Assembly: GCA_002471825.1 (NCBI GenBank)
Contig: DKQS01000001.1
Location: 186,001 to 250,000 of the forward strand
Source of the DNA: Flavobacteriaceae bacterium UBA7302
GTDB lineage: Bacteria; Bacteroidota; Bacteroidia; Flavobacteriales; Flavobacteriaceae
Direction: 5' to 3'
Length of the DNA: 64,000 nucleotides
Under the pieces are notes generated by a model. The model was not told where the DNA came from and made no database searches. It worked only from the letters and a program-made list of their open reading frames with translations. The translations under genes were made by a program, and so were the position numbers. Positions 8,978 through 18,700 of the stretch are shown here, piece after piece. Each line of letters opens with the position of its first letter. Positions within the stretch are counted from its first letter, which is position 1.

Positions 8978-9349
8978 TCAACTGCGTTTGTAAAATCCTT
9001 TTTCTTTTTTTGAAAACGCTTCTTGCAAAATAGTAATCAAGATTTCGGCATCTACCTCATCGATCGAATAATAACGGAGCGACTTAATGACTTTCCTACC
9101 TTCAGAAATTAAGTATTCATTGTGTTTTTCCAACTGAGCAGAGAGCCAAAACCCAACATCAACAAAACCTTTTTTCTTAGAAGGATTTAGGTAACAAAAA
9201 GGCTTTCCGTCGAGATAATAAAAGGGAATCTTCCACTTGTATTCCAACTGAACTTCTGGAAAGGAAGATTCAATAAGAATCTGCAAATGCAGCAAGATCG
9301 ATTTAAAAGGTTCTGGTTGATTTAATATGTATTGTTCGGCAGGTTTCAT
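8978..9349 (-). CDS. DUF1801-like protein
   Basis: 123 residues from the ATG at 9349 (MKPAEQYILNQPEP). A longer in-frame start at 9406 would add 19 hydrophobic residues overlapping the divergent gene's leader and is less likely. YKWKIPFYYLDGKPFCYL followed by FVDVGFWL matches the DUF1801/YdhG-type fold (PF08818), a small soluble family related to iron-sulfur frataxin-like folds by structure but without an agreed function. Only 28 bases separate it from the divergent membrane-protein gene. Confidence 0.75.
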   Translation of the reverse strand: MKPAEQYILNQPEPFKSILLHLQILIESSFPEVQLEYKWKIPFYYLDGKPFCYLNPSKKKGFVDVGFWLSAQLEKHNEYLISEGRKVIKSLRYYSIDEVDAEILITILQEAFSKKEKGFYKRS

Positions 9350-9377
9350 TTTGTATCTTGCTAAAGATATCGATTTT

Positions 9378-9935
9378 ATGGAAGAAAAAAATACGCTAAC
9401 ATACAACTTTGGGGTATCAGGATTTACCTCTATTCAAATCGGAATATACTTTCTATTGGCCGCATATTTGATCAAAAGTAGTTTGGATGGATATCTTTTG
9501 GAAAGCTATTCAGCAAATCCATTATCACAAGAACAAATAGTGCTCTACATTCAGGTTTTGATTGCATCCACCTTTGTGTTTTCCGCATTGACCCTTTATG
9601 TAAAAGGCGTATCAAGTGCTCGTAAGAACCGTACCAAGTTGTGGAATGAAAGAAACCGAAAGTCTGCCCTCTTATTTTGTCTTTTCTTTATTGGTTTATT
9701 GAGTGTTCTTTATGTGTTGCACACAAATGATTTAACGACTTATATCGCACCCACCTTTTTAATCGGATTTGCCATCCATAGTATCCTTCAGCGTCGGGTT
9801 CCAAAAGAAGTTTTGTTGATTCCTGGCCTATGCATCCTTCTAGCTTTTGTTTGCATATTAATTCCGAACTATTGGTATGCTTCTTTGTTAATCTTAGGAG
9901 TGGCTTATGTCACCAAGGGCATCAATAAAAAGTAA
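9378..9935 (+). CDS. Multi-pass membrane protein, unknown function
   Basis: 185 residues from the ATG at 9378. I do not recognise the family. Hydrophobic segments at roughly residues 15-35, 55-75, 95-113, 120-138, 143-160 and 162-178 suggest five or six transmembrane helices, with a basic loop (SSARKNRTKLWNERNRK) near residues 78-95 that should be cytoplasmic. No catalytic or transport motif is visible. It is divergent from the DUF1801 gene and converges on the saccharopine-dehydrogenase-like gene. Confidence 0.65.
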   Translation: MEEKNTLTYNFGVSGFTSIQIGIYFLLAAYLIKSSLDGYLLESYSANPLSQEQIVLYIQVLIASTFVFSALTLYVKGVSSARKNRTKLWNERNRKSALLFCLFFIGLLSVLYVLHTNDLTTYIAPTFLIGFAIHSILQRRVPKEVLLIPGLCILLAFVCILIPNYWYASLLILGVAYVTKGINKK

Positions 9936-9939
9936 TCAC

Positions 9940-11145
9940 TTAATCTTGATCATCAACGTAGTCTTGAAGGAAAGAAAAACGCTCTGTTAGTTTTCCGTCT
10001 TGCGTCATTCTGGCACTTTCTAAAATTCCGTCTTTATCTTCATCAAAGAAGGCAGGAATCACCGATTTCAGAAACATCTCTCCAAATCCCTCGCTTGCAT
10101 CCTTCGGTAGTTCGCACGGAAGATTATCAACCGCCATCACTACTATAGCACTATCTGATCGAAAATCTACCTCAGACTCAGTAATTGGATCGTATCCATA
10201 AATGGGATCTTCAATATTAGAAGGTCGAATGGTCGACGCCACTGGACCATCAATATCGCAAGAAATATCAGCCACATATTGAATGTTGAATTCGGCATTT
10301 TTCGCATCTTCTCGAGTGAATAAATAGGGCGAACCATCACCAAAGAAATGACCTGCAATAAAAAAGTCAGTCACCTTAGCGAATCGAAAGAAATCAGAAA
10401 CATACTCCTCTGGATGATTGTAGAAGTCAAAATTATCAATCACCTGACCATCTTTGCGTTTGTTATAATCAAGGACATCAATCATGCAATAAACAGGTTC
10501 TTGAAGTTCCTCTTGAAGATAGGCTTCTACACCAACCTTACGGATTTTCATAGCATCCAACATTTCTTGGGCTCCTTTAGCCACCTTACCAACACCAGTT
10601 AATAAAATCTTCAGGTTAGGTAAATCGATTCTTTGTAAATGTTGGATCAATTGAGATTGACTTTCGAGGTGTTCTGCCTTGGGTAGTTCAAAGCTCTCTT
10701 TATGTAAGCCAATCGCTCTAAATCCGTTGTAAGCCCCAACAATTCCGGCATATCTTCCGAATCCAATCAATCGAAATCCGTTTTTTGCTACAATAACCTC
10801 GTGATCATATAACTCAATATTCTTGGATAAAACGGCTTGTAAGAGTTTACGATTGTACGGTTGTTTTTTGATGGTATGGCTAAAAAAGAAGTACTTCTTG
10901 TTCGGAATAAGGTGATCTATTGGCACCTCTTTAACACCCAATAAAACGTCACAATCTGACAAATCGTCAACCACCTGAAGTCCGTGTTTACGGTATTCTT
11001 CATCCGAGAATGTTCGGATATCAGAACTTTCCACAACCACCTCAGCTTTAGGGAATTGTTTTTGAAGTTCTACTAACTTACTTGGTGAAAAAACAACTCT
11101 TTTATCTGGTGGATTTTTTCGCTCTTTGATGATTCCGAATTTCAT
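9940..11145 (-). CDS. Saccharopine dehydrogenase (NAD+, lysine-forming)-like oxidoreductase
   Basis: 401 residues from the ATG at 11145. The N-terminus MKFGIIKERKNPPDKRV fits the alanine dehydrogenase/transhydrogenase N-terminal domain. A nucleotide-binding stretch KILLTGVGKVAKGAQEML follows around residues 190-210, and the C-terminal part has ADISCDIDGPVAST and VVMAVDNLPCELPKDASEGF, close to the pattern of fungal Lys1 saccharopine dehydrogenase. It would oxidise saccharopine or a similar secondary amine with NAD(P). The rest of a lysine pathway is not visible, so the physiological substrate is uncertain. The gene stands alone, divergent from the tmRNA gene. Confidence 0.75.
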   Translation of the reverse strand: MKFGIIKERKNPPDKRVVFSPSKLVELQKQFPKAEVVVESSDIRTFSDEEYRKHGLQVVDDLSDCDVLLGVKEVPIDHLIPNKKYFFFSHTIKKQPYNRKLLQAVLSKNIELYDHEVIVAKNGFRLIGFGRYAGIVGAYNGFRAIGLHKESFELPKAEHLESQSQLIQHLQRIDLPNLKILLTGVGKVAKGAQEMLDAMKIRKVGVEAYLQEELQEPVYCMIDVLDYNKRKDGQVIDNFDFYNHPEEYVSDFFRFAKVTDFFIAGHFFGDGSPYLFTREDAKNAEFNIQYVADISCDIDGPVASTIRPSNIEDPIYGYDPITESEVDFRSDSAIVVMAVDNLPCELPKDASEGFGEMFLKSVIPAFFDEDKDGILESARMTQDGKLTERFSFLQDYVDDQD

Positions 11146-11181
11146 AGGATATGGTATAGAAATTGATATTATTGAATGTAA

Positions 11182-11214
11182 TTGCAAAGATAAAAATAGG
11201 TTTTTATACTTTTG
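11182..11214 (+). promoter_or_regulatory. Promoter of the tmRNA gene
   Basis: TTG at 11182-11184 and TACTTTTG at 11207-11214 with a 22-base spacer match the Bacteroidota sigma-ABfr consensus (TTG ... TAnnTTTG). The mature tmRNA 5' end is ~38 bases downstream, leaving room for a short processed leader. Confidence 0.7.
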
Positions 11215-11252
11215 CCTTCCGTTCTTTGAAAAGAATTACAAAGAAACCAATT

Positions 11253-11643
11253 GGGGACGACTGGTTTTGACAGCAAGGTCAGTAAAATTGTAAGCATACC
11301 AAGGAGTGAAATGACTACTTGTAAAACTTATTTCAAAACTATAAACGGCGAAGATAACTACGCTTTAGCTGCATAATCTGAATCATAGTAGGATTAGCCT
11401 CGGTGCACAAGGTGCACAAGCTAAATGTCCACAAAAAGCCTTGGTTTACGGCGTTTTACTTTTGGGCATCGTAAAAGTAAACATAGAGGATCTACAGCTT
11501 CGGTAGGTTTTCGAAATTTTAGAAGCTAAGTGAAAAGTAGGTGGTTTTTGATCAGCTTTTCAACGAAAACCAAACAAAAACTAAGTATGTAGAAAGCACT
11601 TGAGCTGCTTGTTTGGACCCGAGTTCGATTCTCGGCGTCTCCA
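11253..11643 (+). ncRNA. ssrA: tmRNA (transfer-messenger RNA)
   Basis: About 391 bases. The 5' end GGGGACG pairs with CGTCTCC near the 3' end to make the acceptor stem. The 3' part has the T-arm GAGTTCGATTCTC, and the 5' part has the GACTGGTTTTGACAGC typical of tmRNA D-loop regions. The tag frame is open around 11347-11373 and encodes GEDNYALAA, then TAA at 11374-11376, matching Bacteroidota tags that end in NYALAA. The resume codon is taken as GGC at 11347 by analogy; the exact position is inferred. The RNA rescues stalled ribosomes together with SmpB, which is not in this window. CCA is not fully encoded. Confidence 0.93.
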
Positions 11644-11648
11644 CATTT

Positions 11649-11688
11649 AAACCCTGTCTAGAATATACTTGACAGGGTTTTATTTTTT
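11649..11688 (+). terminator. Intrinsic terminator of tmRNA
   Basis: AAACCCTGTC (11649-11658) pairs with GACAGGGTTT (11671-11680), followed by a T-rich run. It lies 6 bases after the tmRNA 3' end. Confidence 0.85.
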
Positions 11689-11712
11689 ATTTTTGTTCTG
11701 CATCAACACCCT

Positions 11713-12348
11713 ATGGACTATTCAAAATCAACCTTTTTCTTTGACACCCAAAGCAAGGAAATTCAAGATATCATCGCAGATTACCAGTCCAATTCTTTAT
11801 CCAAAAAAGAAATAACCATTGGCTTGTACAACTTTGTACGCGACCATTGGCGTTACAATCCTTTTAAAATTAGCTTTGTAAAGGAGAATTACAAAGCCAG
11901 TGAAATCGCGAAAAGAGATCAGGGAAACTGCATTGAAAAATCAATTATCCTTATCACCTGTTTACGAGCCCTGGGCATTCCAGCAAGATTGCATTTAGGC
12001 AAAGTAAAAAATCACATTGCCGTAGAGAGTTTGACCAAAAAACTTGGAACCAACGAATTGACTCCTCACGGCATGGTAAATGTTTTTCTAGACGGAAAGT
12101 GGTTGAAAATGTCACCGGCTTTTAACAAGGAACTATGTGAAAGATTCCAAGTTGAACCCTTAGAATTTGATGGAGAAAACAACTCCTTCTTACAACAATA
12201 CAATAGTCACGGTGATGAATTTATGGAGTATATTGAAGATTATGGTTTTTTCGAGGATGTTCCGATCGATTTTATGATTCAAAATCTAAAGGATAATTAT
12301 CCGAAAATCTTCAAGAATGATGATAAAGTGAAGGAATATGACTTTTAA
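11713..12348 (+). CDS. Transglutaminase-like superfamily protein, incomplete triad
   Basis: 211 residues with no signal peptide. Cys73 in GNCIEKS and His119 in TPHGMVNVFLDGKW fit a transglutaminase-like fold, but the place of the third residue, usually Asp, reads KMSPAF (Ser134). The triad is therefore altered and activity uncertain. An acidic region (residues ~165-190) precedes the basic C-terminus. A TATTTTTG -7-like box is at 11688-11695, 17 bases before the ATG. It could be an inactive binding domain or use another acid. Function unknown. Confidence 0.7.
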   Translation: MDYSKSTFFFDTQSKEIQDIIADYQSNSLSKKEITIGLYNFVRDHWRYNPFKISFVKENYKASEIAKRDQGNCIEKSIILITCLRALGIPARLHLGKVKNHIAVESLTKKLGTNELTPHGMVNVFLDGKWLKMSPAFNKELCERFQVEPLEFDGENNSFLQQYNSHGDEFMEYIEDYGFFEDVPIDFMIQNLKDNYPKIFKNDDKVKEYDF

Positions 12349-12397
12349 ACATGTAATAAAATTCCAATTTTCCGTTGTTATTTAAAAAGCAATCGAA

Positions 12398-12760
12398 ATG
12401 AAAAAAGTATTACTCGGAATCGGATTCTTATTTGTAATCGTATTTGTTCTTATTTTTAGACCAGTACCCATCGTAGCAGAGGAAAACGCCTTAGAATCGA
12501 AAGGTGTGGTTACTGAAATTTATGGAACTGGGGGATTTGACGTTGTATTCAAATTAGACAATACCTCCCAGCGTTATTATATCAATCGCGGGCTGGAACA
12601 TGGTAGATTGGATTTAAAGGATTTACAAAACAGATTGATTGGGCAAGAAGTAATCATTAAATACCCGAAGTATTGGACACCTCTCGATTGGAACAATACG
12701 GTAAGACATCTTTCAAAACTTGAATTTGGTGATGAAGTCATTTTTAACGAATTGAAATAA
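12398..12760 (+). CDS. Membrane-anchored small protein, unknown function
   Basis: 120 residues: an N-terminal hydrophobic helix (residues ~4-21, VLLGIGFLFVIVFVLIF) then a ~95-residue soluble beta-rich domain (residues 30-118) containing GVVTEIYGTGGFDVVFKL and QEVIIKYPKYW, which looks like a small barrel fold facing the periplasm. I do not recognise the family. The stop codon overlaps the start of the next gene by one base (TAATG), so the two are translationally coupled. Confidence 0.65.
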   Translation: MKKVLLGIGFLFVIVFVLIFRPVPIVAEENALESKGVVTEIYGTGGFDVVFKLDNTSQRYYINRGLEHGRLDLKDLQNRLIGQEVIIKYPKYWTPLDWNNTVRHLSKLEFGDEVIFNELK

Positions 12761-12951
12761 TGAAATGGAAACCCGTTAAAATAGGTCAACTTACCCTCAC
12801 TCCCAAAATGCAATTGGGACTCATTGGTGCACTTTTCATTATTGGAGTTGGGATAGGAAGCATGGTAGCTTCATCCAGCGACTCAAAATTTGGACTGTAC
12901 TTTTGCATTGTTATTGCTTTTGCAATTCTACTTTTTACCTTTCGAAAGTAG
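12760..12951 (+). CDS. Small two-helix membrane protein
   Basis: 63 residues. Two hydrophobic segments (residues ~20-37 and ~45-59) are separated by a short SSSDSK loop, and the N-terminus is basic (MKWKPVKIGQ). It overlaps the previous gene by one base (TAATG), which supports it as a real gene and as a partner of that protein. No family recognised. Confidence 0.6.
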   Translation: MKWKPVKIGQLTLTPKMQLGLIGALFIIGVGIGSMVASSSDSKFGLYFCIVIAFAILLFTFRK

Positions 12952-13001
12952 TCCTACTCAAAAAATTCCTAATTTGCCGTAAAATCATTCAAAAGTAAAA
13001 T

Positions 13002-14084
13002 TTGAAAACCGTTGTAGTTTCAGTCAGTAATGACATTACTCATGATCAGAGGGTAGCCAAAGTTTGTTCAACCCTTCATAACAATGGATTTCAGGTAAAA
13101 GTGGTTGGAAGAAAATTAAAAAATAGCAGGCCACTCAACTTTCCTTACCAAACAAAACGAATCAAACTCCTCTTCAATAAGGGATTCCTTTTCTACTTCG
13201 AATTGAACGTACGGCTATTCTTCTTCTTACTCTTCACTAAGAAAGATGTGTTGTTGGCAAATGATTTGGATACGCTGTTACCCAATCATTTGGTAAGCAA
13301 ACTAACCAAAAAAAAGTTGGTCTTTGATAGTCACGAATTCTTCAGTGAAATTCCAGAACTCGTAGATCGAAATTTCACCAAACAAGTATGGCAAACTTTA
13401 GAGCGTTTATTAATTCCGAAACAAAAATTAGGCATTACTGTTTCTAACGGAATTGCCCAAGAATACCTGGAACGATTTAAGGTCTCTTTTAATGTCATTA
13501 AAAATTATCCGAAACGAAACGAAACCATAAAGAATTCAAATTCTAACCCTTTCGATGGAAATGACAAATCTATTATTCTGTATCAAGGTGCAGTGAACCT
13601 AGGTCGCGGATTGGAACTAATGATTGACACCATGCACTACTTACCTGATTGCCAATTGGTCATCATTGGTGATGGTGATCTCATGAACGAATTAAAAAAT
13701 AAAGTTGAATCATCAAGTCTTTCCGATCGAATTTCATTTTTAGGAAAGAAAACTCCAGAAGATTTGCGGAAAATAACGCCCTGGGCTTCCATAGGAATCA
13801 GTCTTGAAGAAGATCTTGGTTTGAACTATCGTTATGCACTTCCGAATAAACTATTCGACTACATCCAAGCAGAAGTCCCAGTATTAGTATCCAATCTTCC
13901 CGAGATGAAACATATCGTTGAGACTCATAAGGTTGGGGAAGTTATCAATTCAAGAGAACCCGAGGCTCTTGCAGAACAAATGAAAAAAATGCTTCATAAG
14001 GATTTCTCCAAAAACCTTTCTAAGGCAAAAAAAGAATTCATTTGGGAATATCAAGAGCAAAAACTACTCGCTATCTTTCAATAG
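13002..14084 (+). CDS. Glycosyltransferase family 4 protein
   Basis: 360 residues starting at TTG (13002); no ATG is available near the conserved N-terminus KTVVVSVSNDITHDQRV, so TTG is the likely start. The GT-B fold is indicated by the N-terminal Rossmann part with FDSHEFFSE near residue 110. The GT4 donor site follows: GAVNLGRGLELMID, VIIGDGDLMNEL, then EDLGLNYRYALPNKLFDYI with the E-x7-E-like region. It transfers a sugar from a nucleotide donor, probably to an envelope glycan. Its tail overlaps the convergent family 2 glycosyltransferase by 21 bases. Confidence 0.85.
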   Translation: MKTVVVSVSNDITHDQRVAKVCSTLHNNGFQVKVVGRKLKNSRPLNFPYQTKRIKLLFNKGFLFYFELNVRLFFFLLFTKKDVLLANDLDTLLPNHLVSKLTKKKLVFDSHEFFSEIPELVDRNFTKQVWQTLERLLIPKQKLGITVSNGIAQEYLERFKVSFNVIKNYPKRNETIKNSNSNPFDGNDKSIILYQGAVNLGRGLELMIDTMHYLPDCQLVIIGDGDLMNELKNKVESSSLSDRISFLGKKTPEDLRKITPWASIGISLEEDLGLNYRYALPNKLFDYIQAEVPVLVSNLPEMKHIVETHKVGEVINSREPEALAEQMKKMLHKDFSKNLSKAKKEFIWEYQEQKLLAIFQ

Positions 14085-14939
14085 GGTCGATAAATAGGAT
14101 AGTCGGTAGAAATTAAAAAAGAAGAGAGAACCATCCAGAGCCTTGCTTTTAAAAAAGGACTTCATCCTTCGAACTACACCCAATAAGCCCAACCTTTTAA
14201 ACCGTTGGTAGGTTTCAAAAATACGGGTATCTATTTCGGTTAGGATGCCCTTCTTTTTCAAGACAACCATGTTTTCAAGAGCATGTTCGGTTTTACCAAT
14301 AAATACCTCATTGGTGTCGATTCCCAAATGATAAACAGGGTTATCGACATGAAGGATTGAAATACCCTTGGATTTCAAATCCCTTGAAAACAACAAGTCT
14401 TCATAACCGTACTTGGTGACTTTTTCATTGAATCGAATTGCATCAAAAACTTCTTTTGATATCAATAGATTGGAGGCCAAAAAATACTTATAAGGATTGG
14501 CCTGTCTTTGAGCTGATGGCACTTGTTCATGACGAATACCATAAGCATATCGGAGAAAATTTTTCTTTGGCGAATCCGATTCATATCGGAGTCCGCCACA
14601 AACCACCGTATTTCCTTTCTGTATATAGTTCTGATAAGTTTCAATAAAGGAGGTATCCGTAGGCATCACATCATCATCAAGGAACAACAACCATGGATGC
14701 TTTGCCATGGATGCAAGTTGATTCCGAATGGCACTTCGTCCAACGTCCTGTTCGTTCTCTAAATACTGGCAATGACTAAGTTCATTTGCCTTCTGATTGG
14801 TAATGCATAAATCAGATTTCGAAGCATTGTCAATGCAGATTATTTCAAAATCAATTTTAGCTTGAGATAGCTGTCGATGTAATTCGTGAAACAATGGAAG
14901 AACATCCTGATCGTAAGAAGGAATCAGTACCGAAAGCAT
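14064..14939 (-). CDS. Glycosyltransferase family 2 protein
   Basis: 291 residues from the ATG at 14939, whose A is shared with the TGA of ftsE (TGATG); a TTG one codon upstream is disfavoured. MLSVLIPSYDQDVLPLF opens the GT-A fold, IICIDNAS and LFLDDDVMP (near residue 92) give the nucleotide-sugar and metal DxD sites. A long C-terminal helix-rich part follows. It transfers a sugar from an activated donor, probably during surface polysaccharide synthesis. It is coupled to ftsE by overlap and convergent with the family 4 gene. Confidence 0.85.
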   Translation of the reverse strand: MLSVLIPSYDQDVLPLFHELHRQLSQAKIDFEIICIDNASKSDLCITNQKANELSHCQYLENEQDVGRSAIRNQLASMAKHPWLLFLDDDVMPTDTSFIETYQNYIQKGNTVVCGGLRYESDSPKKNFLRYAYGIRHEQVPSAQRQANPYKYFLASNLLISKEVFDAIRFNEKVTKYGYEDLLFSRDLKSKGISILHVDNPVYHLGIDTNEVFIGKTEHALENMVVLKKKGILTEIDTRIFETYQRFKRLGLLGVVRRMKSFFKSKALDGSLFFFNFYRLSYLSTLLKDSE

Positions 14940-15625
14940 CAAGCTGGAATATTTTGGGCAACTTCAAATAATTTGCCACCCTCACATTTGATAGCTTTGT
15001 GTTTGTATTTGATGATTAACTGATAATCATGAGTGGCCATTAGAATTGTTTTTCCGCTTTTATGAATGTCGTTCAAAAGTTCCATGACCTCTAACGAAGT
15101 TTTAGGATCTAAGTTTCCCGTTGGTTCATCGGCCAAAATCAATTCGGGATCATTCAACAAAGCTCTTGCAATGGCAACACGCTGTTGTTCACCACCAGAA
15201 AGTTCGAAAGCCTTTTTGTAATACTTTTCTTTCATCCCTACCTTCTCAAGCACCTCATTAATTTTATCCTTGATTTCTTCCTTTTTCTTCCATCCAGTCG
15301 CCTTCAAGACGAATTCTAAATTCTGAAAAACTGTTTTCTCACTAAGGAGTTTGAAATCCTGAAAGACAATGCCAAGTCGCCTTCTTAAAAAGGGAATCTG
15401 ATTATCCTTCAGTTTCTTTAAATCAAAACCAACAATTTCTCCACTGCCCATTTTCAGGCGTAAATCGCCATACAATGTTTTCATCAAACTACTTTTCCCA
15501 CTTCCTGTTTTTCCGATTAAATAATAAAAGTCGCCCTGATTGATGGTCAAGTTCACTTTGGAAAGCACCAAACTATCTCTTTGATAAATATCGGCATTTG
15601 TTAAGTTTAGTACGGTATTGCTCAT
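14939..15625 (-). CDS. ftsE: Cell-division ABC transporter ATP-binding protein FtsE
   Basis: 228 residues. Walker A GKTGSGKS (38-45), Q-loop VFQDFKLL (~88), signature LSGGEQ (142-147) and Walker B ILADE (163-167), followed by PTGNLD and H-loop ATHDY. The FQDFKLL and GNLDP patterns are those of FtsE. With FtsX it controls murein hydrolase activity at the divisome; ftsX is not adjacent here, which is common in Bacteroidota. It is upstream of the GT2 gene and overlaps it by one base. LolD is an alternative assignment. Confidence 0.82.
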   Translation of the reverse strand: MSNTVLNLTNADIYQRDSLVLSKVNLTINQGDFYYLIGKTGSGKSSLMKTLYGDLRLKMGSGEIVGFDLKKLKDNQIPFLRRRLGIVFQDFKLLSEKTVFQNLEFVLKATGWKKKEEIKDKINEVLEKVGMKEKYYKKAFELSGGEQQRVAIARALLNDPELILADEPTGNLDPKTSLEVMELLNDIHKSGKTILMATHDYQLIIKYKHKAIKCEGGKLFEVAQNIPA

Positions 15626-15745
15626 AAAAGTGAATCAAAAAAGAGGGTTACAAGTTTGAAATGGAAGTTAGAATAATAATTTTTAAAACTTCGATTCAAC
15701 AAATTTAAAAAATGTTCGTTATTTATTTGAAGAAACAAAAATTTG

Positions 15746-18700
15746 ATGGTAAAAACAGTTCGCATACTCTTTTCATTTCTATTTCTTTTAGCAACAACAG
15801 ATGGTCTGCTCGGTCAGCAATCCAATTCGCCAAATAATCTCAATAATCAGTTTGATGCTGCCTTAAAATTGTATAACAACAAAGCCTATGCAGCTGCCCA
15901 ACTTGCCTTTTTGGACATTGCCAACACAGCCGAGGAGAAAACCACTGTTCAAGCTGACGCCAGTTATTACGATGCCATGTGCGCGGTAAAACTAAATCAG
16001 ACCGATGCTGATAATAAAGTACTACAGTTTGTAGAGGCCTATCCGAATAGTAACAAGAAGAATATAGCTTTCTTCAATGTCGCCAATTACTATTTTGCCA
16101 ATAAAAAAGCAGCTCATGCACTGAAATGGTTTCAAAAGGTAAATACCGATTACCTGTCCAAAGAGAATAAGAACGAGATGTTTTTTAAAATGGGTTACGG
16201 TTTTCTCCTTACAAAGAGACTGGATCTGGCCAAAGAAAAATTCCTACCTCTTTTGAATGATGGCAAATACGGGAATGATTCTCGATACTATTATGGATAC
16301 ATTGCCTACAAACTTGAAGATTACGGAATTGCAGAGTCTACCCTGAAAGAAATTGCTGATAACGATTCGTATAAAGCAGAAATCTCTTATTACCTCCTCG
16401 ATATTAGTTTTAAAGCTGGAAAGTTTAATCGCTGTATTCTAGTGGGCGAAGAACTTCTCAAAGATGCCAAGCGAAAAGATGTTTCGGAAATTTCAAAAAT
16501 TGTAGGCGAAAGCTATTTCAACATTCAAAAATATGGTGAAGCCATTCCGTATTTAAAAGCCTATAAAGGTAAACGAGGGAAGTGGAACAATACTGATTAT
16601 TACATTCTCGGCTACGCCTATTACAAACAAAACGATTTCGAAAACGCCATACGATATTTTAATAAAATCATTGTTGAAAAAAACGCTGTGGCTCAAAATG
16701 CCTATTATCATTTAGGACAATGCTATCTCGATACAGAGAAAAAAGCAGAAGCTTTAAATGCCTTTAAATCGGCAAGCTCCATGAACTTTGATGGAAAAAT
16801 CAAAGAAGATGCCGCTCTGAACTATGCGAAATTGAGTTACGAGGAAGGCAATCCCTTCGAACCAGTGGCTCAAGTACTGCAGAACTTCCTAAAAGACTAT
16901 CCGAATTCAAAAAATTATGAGGAGATCAACGGACTCGTGGTTAGCTCCTACATCCATCAACAAGACTTTCAAGGAGCACTCGATTATTTAAAAAAGCGTA
17001 AAACGCCCAACAATCGAAAATACGTTTATGAGGTTTCTTTGTATCGAGGGATCCAACTTTTGAATGAAAATAAACTCACAGAAGCTTATGCACTTTTAAA
17101 AACTTCCACCAGAAGTGACAATCCGGAGATTTACCATTCAGGTAAATATTGGTTGGCTGAATCACAATACAGATTGGGAGATTATGAAGATGCCATCTCA
17201 AAATGGAAGGAAATGAAATTAAATACGCCAAAGGATTTTGAGTATTATCAGCTTCTTGATTATCAAATTGCCTATGCCTATTTCAAGATCAAGGACTACG
17301 AAAATTCTAGTGTATTTTTCAATCAGTATTTGAAGCAAAACTTGGATGATTATACCTACCAAGGTGATGCAACCATGCGTTTGGCAGATAGTTATTATGC
17401 CATCACCAAGTATTCAAACGCCATCAACACCTACAAAAAAATTATTGATAACGAATTCTCAGGTAAGGATTATGCACGCTATCAAATTGCCATGAGTTAT
17501 GGCTTTATGAATGAAGATGAGCAGAAGATTCAAAGTTTGAAAAAACTGGTCAACGAGTTCACAGTTTCCAACCTAAAGGATGATGCCCTATTCCAACTCG
17601 GAATTACCTACACAAAAATGAAGAATCATCAAGAGGCTCATGGAGCTTATGATCGATTGATTTCAAAATATCCAAGAAGTCCCTTTGTCTCTAGAACATT
17701 AATCCGTCAAGGACTACTTTATTACAATGACGATATGAATGCCAAAGCATTGGAGAAATACAAGCGCATTGCTTCTGATTTTCCGAATACCAAGGAAGCT
17801 TTACAAGCGGTTACCAACGCAAAGAATATTTATATCGATGAAAACAATTTGGACGAATATGTGCGTTGGGTGAATACGCTATCATTTGTAAAAGTGTCAG
17901 ACGATGAGATTGATAATTCTACCTTCGGAATTGCGGAGAAAAACTATTTAGAAGGAATCAATAAGGGAATTATCATTCGGAATTTAGAACGCTATCTCGA
18001 TAAATATCCGACGGGCAATCACTTTATAAAAGCAAACTTTTACCTCGGAAATGTTCTTTTTGAAACCAAGGAATATGCGCGAGCCAAACCTTATTTCTTG
18101 AGAGTTTTGGAAGAAGGAGTGACTGAATATCGCGAGATTTCTTTGGCAAAAACATCACAAATTCTCCTTGAACTGAACAACGTTTATGAGGCAATTCCAT
18201 GGTTGGAAAAATTGGAAAAAGAAGCCTATGAAACTTCCAATGTTTTATTTGCTCAAAGCAATTTGATGAAGGCTTACTATACCACGAAATCCTATAAGCT
18301 TGCTTTAGAATTCGCTAAAAAAGTTTTGTCCAAAGATGTCACCGATCCAACACTGAATTTAGATGCTAAGATCATCATTGCACGAGTTTCATATAAAACT
18401 GACGACATTGATACGGCCCGGGAATATTTTGAAAATATTGAAAAAGAAGCTACCGGAGAACTAAAGGCCGAATCAATCTACTACAATGCACTTTTCACCT
18501 ATGAAGATGGCGCTTATGAAGATTCCAACCGGATTATTCAAGATTTGATTTCCAAATACTCCAATTACAAATATTGGGGTGTAAAGAGTTACATCGTGAT
18601 GGCCAAAAACTATTACAAACTGAAAGACGCCTATCAAGCCACATTTATTTTAGAAAATATCATTAAGAACTTTTCACAATTTGAAGAACTCGTCAAGGAA

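Noticed and set aside
11581..11643. Separate tRNA gene in the T-arm-like sequence
   Set aside because: The GTTCGATTC arm pairs with the GGGGACG at 11253 and belongs to the tmRNA; no complete cloverleaf is present.
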